DNA of 64,000 nucleotides from Pyrus communis (lineage: Eukaryota > Streptophyta > Magnoliopsida > Rosales > Rosaceae): positions 15,874,222-15,938,221 of the forward strand of contig NC_084818.1 in assembly GCF_963583255.1 (NCBI RefSeq), given 5' to 3'. A program made the translations under genes and the position numbers. The notes beneath the pieces were generated by a model that saw nothing but the letters and a program-made list of their open reading frames with translations, ran no database searches and had not been told where the DNA came from. How positions within the stretch are numbered: the stretch's first letter is position 1; each line of letters begins with the position of its first letter. This document shows, one piece after another, positions 48,750 to 62,392 of the stretch.

Positions 48750-49022
48750 TGTAAAATATTACATTGTAACTATAGCACAAGATGATGACAAATAAAGGAG
48801 GTAGGAATAGATAATGATGTTATTGATCTTTCCTTTCTTTCTCTCTGTATTTTGATTGCAGTCAAGTGCTCTATTTATAGAGCAACTCGCAATATTACAT
48901 TTTGAAATTTACATCACATGACTTTGAAAATACAATCCTTTTGTTTCCAAAGTCTACATCACATTTGTGGGCATTGAAAACCTTGTGTGTGGGCATTCAT
49001 AACAATGCCAATGTTTTCAACA
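48750..49022 (-). repeat. 3' LTR of the copia element
   Basis: 273 bp; on the minus strand it starts TGTTGAAAACATTGG right after AAGGGGGAG and ends TTTTACA. It contains the promoter-like CTATAAATAG (48871-48880). Confidence 0.75.
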
Positions 49023-49099
49023 CTCCCCCTTGGATGCCCACATATCAACATCAGTTGCCTCGTTAAAACCTTGCTTGGAAAAACCCAGTGGGAAAAAAC

Positions 49100-52000
49100 C
49101 ATAGTGAAGGAAAAAGAGTACAACTTTACTTGGATTGTTGATATAGTGTTAAACATACTTATGTTGCCTCGTTAAAACCTTGATAGGAAAAACCCAGTGG
49201 GAAAAATCCTAATCGAAGGAAAAAAAGTACAACATGCATGTATCATGGATGCTCCCCCTGATATATATCTCCCCCTAATTCCGCATTCTCCAAATTTAGC
49301 TGTTTGGTAAGTCGACGTAATCCGATACTTTGCACTATCTTCTGAAACGTGCACTTTGGTAGGGATTTGGTGAACAAATCTGCCAGATTTTCTTTGGAAT
49401 GGATTTGTCTGACTTCAATAACTTTAGCCTTCTAAAGCTCATGTGCACTGAAAAACTTTGGAGATATGTGTTTAGTCTTGTCGCCCTTGATGAATCCTTC
49501 CTTCATTTGGGCAACACAGGCTCCATTATCTTCATGAATGACAGTTAGTGTGTCTGTCTTTGAAGGTAGACCACATGAATTTCGAATATGATGGATCATT
49601 GATCTTAATCAAGAACATTCACGACTTGCTTCATGTAAAGCAAGTATTTTTGAATGATTTGAAGATGTAGCAACTAATGTTTGGTTTGTTGAGCGCCATG
49701 AGATTGTTGTATCTCCATTCTTGAACACATATCTAGTTTATGAGCGGGCTTTATGCGGATCAGAGAGGAAACCAGCATCTACATATCCAGCAAGGATCTG
49801 GTCATTTGTGGATTTCTTTGAGTAGAAAAGACCCATGTCTGTTGTCCCATGAAGGTATTGCAATACATCTTTGACTCACTTCCAATGACGAATTGTTGGA
49901 GCAGAGCTATACCTTGCTAATAAGTTGACTGAAAAAGCTATATTTGGTCTAGTACATTGTGCTAAATACAATAAAGCATCTATTGCACTCAAATATGGTA
50001 CTTCTGGACCAAGGACCAGTTCATCATCTTCTTTTGGATGGAATGGATCTTTCTTAATATCCAAAGAACGAACGACCATAGGCGTGCTAAGTGGGTAAGC
50101 CTTGTCTATACCAAATCGCTTTAGGATTTTTTTCAATGTAAGCTGATTGGTGGAACAAAATTCCATTAGCACAATGCTCGATCTGCAGGCCGAGACAAAA
50201 TTTTGTTTTTCCAAGGTCTTTCATTTCAAATTCGCTTTTCAGATATTCAGCAGTTTTATTGAGCTCTTCAGGGGTTCCAACTAGGTTCATATCATCGACA
50301 TATACTGCCACTATAGCAAATCCAGAGTCAGATGTCTTAATGAACACACAAGGGCAAATGACATTGTTGATATACCCTTGTTTGATCAAATGCTCACTGA
50401 GACGATTATACCACATTCGTCCAGATTGTTTCAGCCCATACAATGATTGCCTTAATTTGATTGAGAACATACCTCGTGGTTTGTTAGTTGTTTCATGCAA
50501 CTTAAGTCCTTCTGGGACTTTCATATATATGTCAATATCTAATTCTCTATATAGATATGCGGTGATGACATCCATAAGTCGCATGTCAAGTTTTTCTGAA
50601 ACCACTAAACTTATTAAGTAACGGAACATAATTGCATCAACATATCCAGCAAGGATCTGGTCATTTGTGGATTTCTTTGAGTAGAAAAGACCCATGTCTG
50701 TTGTCCCATGAAGGTATTGCAATACATCTTTGACTCACTTCCAATGACGAATTGTTGGAGCAGAGCTATACCTTGCTAATAAGTTGACTGAAAAAGCTAT
50801 ATTTGGTCTAGTACATTGTGCTAAATACAATAAAGCATCTATTGCACTCAAATATGGTACTTCTGGACCAAGGACCAGTTCATCATCTTCTTTTGGATGG
50901 AATGGATCTTTCTTAATATCCAAAGAACGAACGACCATAGGCGTGCTAAGTGGGTAAGCCTTGTCTATACCAAATCGCTTTAGGATTTTTTTCAATGTAA
51001 GCTGATTGGTGGAACAAAATTCCATTAGCACAATGCTCGATCTGCAGGCCGAGACAAAATTTTGTTTTTCCAAGGTCTTTCATTTCAAATTCGCTTTTCA
51101 GATATTCAGCAGTTTTATTGAGCTCTTCAGGGGTTCCAACTAGGTTCATATCATCGACATATACTGCCACTATAGCAAATCCAGAGTCAGATGTCTTAAT
51201 GAACACACAAGGGCAAATGACATTGTTGATATACCCTTGTTTGATCAAATGCTCACTGAGACGATTATACCACATTCGTCCAGATTGTTTCAGCCCATAC
51301 AATGATTGCCTTAATTTGATTGAGAACATACCTCGTGGTTTGTTAGTTGTTTCATGCAACTTAAGTCCTTCTGGGACTTTCATATATATGTCAATATCTA
51401 ATTCTCTATATAGATATGCGGTGATGACATCCATAAGTCGCATGTCAAGTTTTTCTGAAACCACTAAACTTATTAAGTAACGGAACATAATTGCATCAAT
51501 TACGGGGGAGTATGTCTCCTCATAAACAATTCTAGGTCTTTGCAAAAAGCCTTGTGCAACGAGTCGTGCTTTATATCTTGTAATCTCGTTTTTGTCATTG
51601 TGTTTCCTTGTGAATACCCATTTGTAACCCATGGGGTTTACACTAGTCCGGGTTTGGACTATTGGTCCAAAAACATTTCCCCTTTCCAAGGAATTTAATT
51701 CTGCCTGGATTGCATCTTTCCACTTAGACCAATCTTGTCTCTGTTTGCATTCATCAACAAAATGTGGCTTAAGATCATCACTTGATATGATTTCAGTGGC
51801 TACCGCGAATGCAAACATGTCGTCAATGATTATTTCATTCCAATCCCACAATTCATTAGTACAAGCATAATTTATGGAGATTTCTTTGCTTTCATGTACC
51901 TCTGTTTCTTTAGGTACATGTGTCTCATCAAGGACATTTTCTTTTTCTGAAAGTACAGAATCATGAATTGTGGATGTGTCATTCATTTTTTCTTCTTGAA

Positions 52001-53720
52001 TGATTTTATTTGGATTCAGTTATGCCCTCGACTTTCTCTTTCGAAAGGCTGAATCTTTTGAACCTGGAGGTCTACCATGCTTCAGGCGTGCACCAAATGA
52101 ATCATTCACTGCCACCTTATTTTGTCCAACAGGGACATTAATTCTTGCAGGTGCATTTGCAGCTGGTATCTGTGATTTTGTCACTTTCATAACATCATTA
52201 AATGTATCTAGCATTTGATTAGCAATACTTTGAAGATGAACGATCTTTTTCATTTCATTTTCACATTGAGTGCTACGTGGATCAAAATGAGATAAAGTGG
52301 GAACAACCCATGTCAGCTCTTTCTGTTCTTCTAGAACGGTTTTTTCTCCCCCTAATAACGGGAATACTGTCTAATCAAAGTGACAATCAGCAAAATGAGC
52401 TGTAAACATGTCACTTGTCATGGGTTCCAAATATCTAATGATAGATAGTAAATCAAAACCCACATAAATTCCCAGTCGGCGCTGGGGTCCCATTTTAGTG
52501 CGTTGTGGTGGTGCAATAGGTACATAAACAGCACAACAAAAAACTCGTAAATGTGAAATGTTTGGTTGATGCCCAAACACGAGTTGTACTGATGAGTATT
52601 GGTGGTTGGCTATAGGTCTTAATCGAACCAATGATGCAGCATGTGGGATGGCATGTCCCTATGTCTAAACTGGCAATTTTATTTTCATGAGCAGAGTGCG
52701 AGCTATTAACTGAAGTCACTTGATCAATGCTTTTGCTAAACCATTTTGAGTATGGACATGAGGAATAAGGTGTTCAACATCGATGCCCAATGTCATGCAC
52801 TAATCATCAAAAGTTTGAGACATTAATTCACCAGCATTATCAAGTCGGATTGACTTAATGGGATAATCTGGGAACTGTGCTTGCAACTTAATTATCTGAG
52901 CAAGAAGTCTCACAAAAGCTACATTCCGAGTAGACAAGATACAAACATGTGACCATCGGGTAGATGCATCAACCAAAACCATAAAATATCGAAATGGTCC
53001 ACAAGATGGTTGAATAAGCCGACAAATATCCCTCTGAATTCTTTGCAGAATGATGGGGATTCAACATCAACCTTTAGTTGTGATGGTCTAATTACTAACT
53101 TCCCTTGAGAACAAGTCTTGCAAGGGTTATCATTTGAGATAACAATTTGTCTGCTTAATAATGGATGTCCATTAAAGTTGACAATGATTCTACGTATCAT
53201 GGTAGATCCTGGATGACCCAGACGGTCATGCCAAATCATGTAAACTTTTGAATCAATGAACTTTTAGTTCATGACAGCATGTGATTCAACTGTCTTTATG
53301 TATGTATAATACAATCCACTCATCAAACCACGCAACGTCTCCAATATATGTTTCTGGGTATCATTGGAGGTAATGCATAGATACTCCACATTTTCTACGC
53401 TTTTCATTTCAATGTCGTATCCATTTAAACATATGTCTTTGAAACTCAACAAATTTCGAGTAGATCGAGTAACGTACAATGCATTCTATATGGACAATAT
53501 TGTTCCATTTGGTAACATAATCTGGGCTTTCCCTGAGCCTTCAATCACATTTGATTGCCTTGATATTGTTATTACCCTTACTTTTGTAAGCGTCAATCTT
53601 GAGAAATACTTTCGATCTCGAAGTATTGTATGCGTGGTTGCGCTGTCTGCAAGACAAATATCTCCACTATTTCTCATGTTTTGAGAATGACCATAGTTTT
53701 TATCCATGCTCTCTGAGTAA
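49100..53720 (-). pseudogene. copia pol (protease, integrase, RT, RNase H), degenerate
   Basis: Minus strand. Protease-like LADSATTHT near 53650. GAG_pre-integrase WHDRLGHPGSTMIRRI at about 53190-53236. Integrase core with VDASTRW and IRLDNAGE in 52800-52982, continuing in broken frames to 52370. RT with WVFTRKHN, AYLYRELD, SLYGLKQSGRMWYNRL and the catalytic YVDD (VAVYVDDMNLVG near 51150) in the 346-codon frame 50946-51986. RNase H (GYVDAGFLSDPHKARS, ISWRSTNQTL) at about 49640-49790. Many stops and frame changes; an 859-bp tandem copy shifts the frame within RT. Confidence 0.85.
49782..51499 (-). repeat. Exact 859-bp tandem duplication within the copia RT
   Basis: 49782-50640 and 50641-51499 read identically as far as I can compare. 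859 is not a multiple of 3, so RT is frameshifted at the junction. Both copies include YVDD and the following C-terminal part. Confidence 0.9.
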
Positions 53721-53899
53721 GGGAATCACAGTTAAAAGCAATTTATAATAGGAAATTTAAATGCCATTTTTATTGAATCTGAAACGTTAGTTTTTAAACT
53801 ACAAGTTCAACATAATAAAAGTACATCAAACATCAATGATTCAATCAGACCGGTATATTTTGTTTCCCTTTTCCACCATGAAGTCTGAGACCTCTAGGT

Positions 53900-54871
53900 G
53901 GGTTGTGTTCAACTGCCCTGATAAGTCACACACTGGATCATGTATATCCATTGGTTTAGCCTGATTGAGAAAATTGGTCTTGACACCCTTCTCCTTAAGG
54001 GAGGCTTGATATAGATCCACCAGATGTTTTAGGGTACGACAAGTACGCGCTCAGTGCCTATCGCCACCACACCTATGGCAGGCTTCTTCAGAGTTTCTAA
54101 GAGTATTGTTCCTATGAGCTCTGCCTTTGTGGCGATTTACATTTTTGAAGTTTAGGCCAGAATTATGCCTTGAAACTTGGTTGTGAAACTGGACGCCATG
54201 ATTCTTGCCTTTCCCATTCCACGTTCCTCGCCTGTGGCCACGTCCTCGTTTATGATTATTACCACCAGAGGATGTGGCACTCTCTTCGAGGGAAGCAACA
54301 TTCACTTATGGGAATGATGTAGATCCAGTAGGTCAGGACTGATGATTTTTCATCAAGAGCTCATTGTTTTGTTCAACTACCAAGAGCACATATATCAGCT
54401 GGTTGTATTTAGTGAAACCTTGTGCTCTATACTGCTGCTGCGGGAGCACGTTGGAAGCATGAAAGATGCTGAAAGTCTTTTCCAGCATATCTTCCTCAAT
54501 AATGGTATCCCTACAGAGCTTCATTTGAGAGGTAATTCTGAACAACGCAGAATTGTACTCAGCCATTGGCTTGAAATCCTGGATCTTTAGGTGAGTCCAT
54601 TCATAGCGAGCCCTTGGAAGAATCACCGTTGTCTGGTGATTGTATCTGTTTCTCAATGCCTTTCAGAGAGCTAACGGATCTTCAACAGTTAAGTACTCGC
54701 TCTTTAGTCTCTCATCAAGATGGCAATGAATAAAGATCATGGCCTTTGCCCCAATCTTGAGAGGATGAGCTGTTTTTCTTCCTTAATGGTATCTCCAAGA
54801 TTCCCTGCTTCCAGATGGATCTTGGTATCCAGTACCCAGGTAAGGTAATCAAGTTTTACCAAGTTCGCCAT
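53900..54871 (-). pseudogene. copia gag, degenerate
   Basis: Minus-strand ATG at 54871 begins MANLVKLDYLTWVLDTKIHL. The UBN2-type gag domain continues at 54656-54333 (YEWTHLKIQDFKPMAEYNSA, DMLEKTFSIFHASNV). A Gly/Arg/His-rich linker leads to the CCHC knuckle CHRCGGDRH..TC at about 54085-54045, where a stop interrupts between H and C. Confidence 0.82.
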
Positions 54872-55036
54872 TTTCTTTTCTGAAAGAAAATTAAGATGTG
54901 TAAGAACTTGCAATAATATGTAATTTGGGGGATGTAGTGTTAGAACTTCTGGTTTTTACAAGTTCTTCATTTTGACCTTCAGGCCAAAATGATAAGCACT
55001 CAAAACTTCTGGTTCGAGATTTATATGATGAATGAG

Positions 55037-55227
55037 GATGACGATTGTACCGTACCATTCTCATAACATAGGATGGGCGATTATTCTGCACCACTCAAGT
55101 AGCAAGAAATTTAAATATGCAGAGCAGGATGGACGATTATACTGCACCACCTAAAATTGCAATGAAATTAAACAGCAGACAAATTTAAATATACAAGGTA
55201 TGATGGGCGATAATACCGTTCCACCTA
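55037..55227 (-). repeat. Four degenerate copies of a ~26-bp motif in the copia leader
   Basis: GATGGGCGATTATTCTGCAC-type units start at 55037, 55072, 55128 and 55202, each ending in CCA(C/T)-type sequence. They lie between gag and the missing 5' LTR. Confidence 0.6.
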
Positions 55228-55250
55228 AATTAGGCAAATTTGATAAAACC

Positions 55251-57053
55251 TGTTTCAAAATTTTCAGTTCATTATTATTATTATTTTATTTAGCTTCTTT
55301 TTATCAATTTGTTTTATTTTGTTGGAAAATTAGGCCTTTATTTATTTGTTTGGTACAAGTTTTCTAAGTTTAAATAAGATTGTTAAATTAATTTTGTTGC
55401 TCTGCAGCGGAGTTTATTTGCATTTTTAATTAACGAATCTCAGTTTGTAACGCTTTGATTCTTTCAATTGCAGGTATTGAACTGTTGTGTTTCTGAAATT
55501 TTCACTCCAATGATTAAAAAGAGGCTTTTGTAAACTGGGAATAACCCCTGCATGTATTATTTATATCACATAAAACTATTCCTTCCCAGCCATATTGTTT
55601 CTATTGCATAAAATTATTGCCACACAATCAAAGTATATAGTAGACACATAGGTACAAGACACCTTGGAAATAAAGTATGGTTATTAATATTTAATTAATT
55701 AATTGATAAAAGTTGGTGATCCTAATTCAAGGCTGCACAAACTAAATTTGTTGAGGGTAGACTCAAATTTGGGTAAGAACCACAAATCTCTAATTCTTTT
55801 CAATTTTTGTTCATTGGAGCTTTAGTTTATTCTAAAGCCATGTTTACGGAAGAAAAAAACAAACTCCCACTATGAAATTCAAGAAATGTAGTAATCTTCT
55901 CTTTCCTTGTCAACTTGTTAAAAAATGATTTCCTAACCATTGTTGTTTACACTTTTTTGCTTATAGTGTGAAGAAGTTGTTCATTATCTGATTGACCCTA
56001 GCCTGTGTTGCCGCCACAACTGATACACATTTCAATTCACTTTCTGTAAGTAATGTCTCGGTCTTTCTCCATATTTCACATTGAATTATTAACTAGAATT
56101 CAATCTGCTGGGCTTTCTACACCCACAAAATTGTTCTATACTTGATATCTCATTAACACGGCCATGATCCAGTTTTAGTTTCTTTGGACCACATTTTTCT
56201 ATTTAGCTAAACCTCAAACTCCTGCTAAGAGTTGAAACTTGTATCTAAATTGTTCAAACTATTGTTCTGATGTTCCGGATCTTTAATTTTTTGTGTGCTC
56301 GTCTGCATAAACATCCATCTACTTATATTTTTTAGGTATTTTAAGAATAACCCTTTCTTGCTTTTTTTTTTATTTTTTATTTTTTATGATTTTGTATCAT
56401 ATGGTATGAGTTAACATTTTCCCTGCTGTGCTGCAATTGATTTTACATTTCTTGGTAAAAAGTTGTTAAACAATGTACTCAGCTTTTTGACATTTTGTTA
56501 TACAGTTTCCCATGTAGAATTTGTAAGTTCGAATCATGTTTTTTTTTTTTAGTTATATGTTTGAGATACTGCATTCTCCAACTAAGCTGTTGTAAAGCTT
56601 TTGTATAAAACTTTTAGTTGCTGAAAGTGTTTGATCCATTCTAGCAATTACTCTACTAAATTATGTCTAATTTTTGAATGCCCTATCAAAATAAACAAAT
56701 CATTTTAGTTAGTTTAGGCGAAATCATATAAATTTTAACATTAGTATTTTAGTTGTGCATATATCTCAAAATAACACTTATCTTTTGTGTCTCTTATAAA
56801 TTTGTATTTGTTGTGTCTTTCATATATAACACTGTTATATTCTCTTACTAATTTATGTTACACAATCGATCACTCACAGGTCATACTATTCATAAAGTGG
56901 TTCAAAGAATTCTAAGAGCTTCGTTCACCTAATTTCTGCTCTTCATGTAAATTTTTTTTCAAAAAGTTGAAACATCATTAAGTGTAAATAACATTAACCT
57001 TCTTTGACAATCCCTTATAGCTTTGAAACAGATTTTTTCATAGGGTTTCTAAT
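55251..57053. other. AT-rich segment left of the Helitron end
   Basis: No intact ORF. One splice-like block, 55967-56045 (TTATAG before, GTAAGT after), has no long frame. It may be internal sequence of the Helitron that ends at 57083. Confidence 0.35.
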
Positions 57054-57083
57054 CCCGCAGCAACGCGCGGGCAATGTTTCTAG
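57054..57083 (+). mobile_element. Helitron 3' terminus
   Basis: Stem CCCGC (57054-57058) and GCGGG (57067-57071), then nine bases and CTAG (57080-57083) followed by T. A GC-rich hairpin 10-12 bp before CTRR with a T host base is the diagnostic plant Helitron 3' end. The 5' TC end was not located. Confidence 0.65.
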
Positions 57084-57537
57084 TAATTTACTAGAACAAC
57101 AGGTTTCATTTTCAATGTATCTTTTCAGAAAGCGCAATTTGACACAATTCTGGTATCCAGCTATTGATGATCTCCTTTTCTCAATCTCTCGATATGCTAA
57201 TTTAGTGGGACAACGCTTTGTTGCTGCTGTAATCTCTCGACATTCTGCTCCAAAACACACGGGGAGCATTTCACAATTCACATATATACTGCAGGAAAAA
57301 AAAAATGTTGTAGGAAATATAACAATCAATCCAAGCTCTCATTTACTAGTAGGTTAGAACACAAGAAATGCTACCATTAGTTTCCTATGAACACTTAGAA
57401 AACCGCCTGATACATGATGGAACAGAAAGCATTAAGACCTAGGCCACTTCACACTGCTGTAAATCACTATGTTGGCTGGATTTTGATTATGCTAATTGCT
57501 TTCTCTTTTTTCCTTCGAATAAGTGAATAGCCGCCGC

Positions 57538-59846
<2,309 letters not shown>

Positions 59847-59928
59847 TCAGAAACCTTTGATATTTGGTTTAGTGCCCGAATTTGCCCCTCTTTTTTTCAA
59901 AATTACGTTCCTACCCATAGTGACTAGT

Positions 59929-60516
59929 GGCACGTTTACGTATCCGTAATCGGAATCAATTTATGGAATTAGATTCCGATTACGGCATACATTTTTATTT
60001 ACGTAATCTTGGGTAATCAAAATACATGTGTGATCCATACCCATTAAGGAATCCAACTCCTAATTTTGGAAGAATTGGACTCCCTACATAAGGGAGGTAT
60101 TTCAATTCCTTGTGACTTGAGGAATCCGGAATGGATTTTATTTATCAATTATGCCTCACTTGTTTTTTATTATCCCAATATTGCCCTTCATTTGACACTC
60201 ATTATGCCATCTTTTAATAAATAAATAAAACCTATTTATATATTTTTATATAGATGAATTTTATTATATAAATTTAATTCAAGTAATTAGTATGAAAATA
60301 ATTTATTTATGTAAGGGCAATTTAGTAATCAACCGAGCTTTCATTCCGATTGAAATGAATTAGTAAACAACTTATGTGAACTTAACATCATTCCCACTCC
60401 GATTCCAGACAGTTTTAGTAAACAACTTCAACAGGAATCCGATTCTGATTTCATCTCATTTCAATTCCTCCTCAATCCAATTCCTCTCAATTTGATTACG
60501 GATTAGTAAACATGCC
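59929..60516. mobile_element. MITE with terminal inverted repeats
   Basis: Left end GGCACGTTTACGTATCCGTA, right end (inverted) GGCATGTTTACTAATCCGTA: 20 bp with three mismatches. Length 588 bp; CTAG flanks both sides. Internal sequence carries more GGAAT/ATTCC inverted motifs. Superfamily uncertain; no transposase. Confidence 0.65.
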
Positions 60517-60890
60517 CTAGATGTTCTTAGTACTCTTGTAAACACGCACTCGACATAATATTAAGTACAAGATAAACGTCCTTAACTACTCCACGTCACC
60601 TTGCAAATATGCGACTAATAATTAGTCACTCTAGCCGCCATGCCTCTTGCTTTTGTTATGTAAGAATTTTGTGACGGTCAAACTACGGCCAAGCAAGGAG
60701 AGTGGGACCAAAAAAGAAGTGCGGGGTGCTTGAAACTAAAGTGTATACGGCAAGCGTGAGTTTTTATATCTGTTGTCGTATTGTTGAAGTGGTTCGAGAT
60801 TCAAACCCAAAATTTCTTACTATGTGAGATCTCGTGATCACGTTTCACTTTCTCCCTTCACTTGTACTTTTTTATTTATAAAAAAGTTCA

Positions 60891-61324
60891 AATTGAATTA
60901 TTAGTCTTTGTGGTAATAAGGTAGTTGGAAGATAACTTATGTAGTAAAAAAAAAAAAAAAAAAAAAAAGGTTTTAAGCCTCTGTGGTGAAGTCTGTTAGG
61001 ATTTATATCCAAAATTGAAAATTTCGTCAACTCTCCATTAATTATTAGCATGTGAGTCACACACATTAGGCTAAAACAGATATTTCTATTAATTGTTAGC
61101 ACATGAGGCTTAAATATGAGGCTAATTTTATCTATCTAGTCTTACATGTGAGCCTCATGTGCTAACAATTAACAGAGTGTTGGCGGAAATTTTTAATTTT
61201 GGCCTAAATCCTAGCAGACTTCATTACAGGGCTTAAATCTTTTTTTTTTTCTTCTTTTTTTTTTTTTTTTACTACAGGGGTTATTTTCCAACTACTCTAT
61301 TACAACGAGACCATTAATCCAATT
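60891..61324. mobile_element. Foldback element, ~434 bp long inverted repeat
   Basis: The left arm (60891-61080) reads as the reverse complement of the right arm (61130-61324): AATTGAATTATTAG against AATTGGATTAATGG, GTAGTTGGAA in both, poly-A against poly-T, and matching GTTAGCACATGAGGCT / AGCCTCATGTGCTAAC blocks. A transcript would fold into a long hairpin. Confidence 0.75.
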
Positions 61325-62392
61325 AAGCCATTAAAAAAAAATGAATTCGCCAAGTCAAATGGGGTGGCGCCGGACTTTTCACAAATCCGCACTAAAGTGT
61401 AAAGAAATGCCAACAAAAAGTTGCCCTTTTCGTGCATATACCTTCAATTTGTTTAGCTCAAAGAGAAAAAGGCGATGTGTATTTTACACAAAAGTGCATG
61501 TGCATGAACGAATCGCAAAGACTCACAACATGCAAGCACGACGTCGTCCATGAAAGTAGGATCCTAAATTAAGGTCCAACATCGAAAAAAAGGAGCTATA
61601 AAAAGCTTGGATGCTGCTTTATAAATTAAACAAAGCTTTTGAAAACCTAGGAGACCCAACAACATCTAACAATATATACGCGCCAAAAACTAACATTTTT
61701 TAAAGGGTAATTCTTACTATACTGCCTTCAAGTATTGTGATTGTCAAACTTTAATACATAAAGTTATTTTCATCCCAGCTATTACAACCTATACCTTAAA
61801 ATATTGTATTTTATTCTCAAATTCATATAAAATAACCAAAATACTCTTAGTTAGGTGTCTTGAGTAATTATCAAGCCTCGACTCAAATTTTAATTTCTTG
61901 TGCTTGCTTCGTGTCCTTAAATTGGTTTTGGACTCACGAGTATGGACGATAACGAAATCGATTTCAAAGTTATGGAAGTTACGTTCTGTTCCGAAGTATG
62001 TGAGAGGGCAAAATTGTAATTTCACCTAAAACGATTTTAAGTGGGATTATACCCCACTCCGGCTCCTCCTTCATTCCTGCACCCTCACGCTCCCTTTCTC
62101 TAACTCTCGAAGCTCTCTCTCTGTAGCTCCATCAAAACTAGCCACCACCACTCGTTCCTTCACAAATTTAACCCCAAATCTTGATATTCAAAACCTATGG
62201 GACTTGGGGAAACTAGTTATGTTCTTGCATGCATCATCGGAACACCATGAGTGCAGCTCCATTGAAGCCGTGAGCCTCAAGCTCCATTCTCGAACTCAGG
62301 TAAGGTTCATGTAAGTTCTATATGAGAGCAAACACTTGGTGATTTGATTAAAGACATTTGGAATGATAAGGAGATTAGGATTGAGTGACACT
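61325..62392. other. Intergenic segment before the second copia
   Basis: No gene supported. A 70-codon frame at 61341-61553 is unassigned and basic. A CT-rich leader-like stretch is at 62055-62130. Possibly part of an older LTR, but no ends were found. Confidence 0.4.

Larger units (their letters stand above)
48750..55250 (-). mobile_element. Degenerate copia (Ty1) retrotransposon
   Basis: Minus-strand order from right to left: leader with repeats (55037-55230), gag from ATG 54871, zinc knuckle (about 54045-54085), protease, integrase, RT with tandem duplication, RNase H, polypurine tracts (AGGGGGAG type, near 49024-49034 and 49250-49276) and the 3' LTR at 48750-49022. Integrase before RT identifies copia. 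A matching 5' LTR and primer site were not found on the right, so that end appears truncated at about 55250. Confidence 0.85.

Noticed and set aside
50259..51480. Two identical 120-codon plus-strand frames
   Set aside because: Antisense shadows of the duplicated copia RT.
57004..57357. 117-codon plus-strand frame
   Set aside because: It runs through the Helitron terminus and shows no domain.
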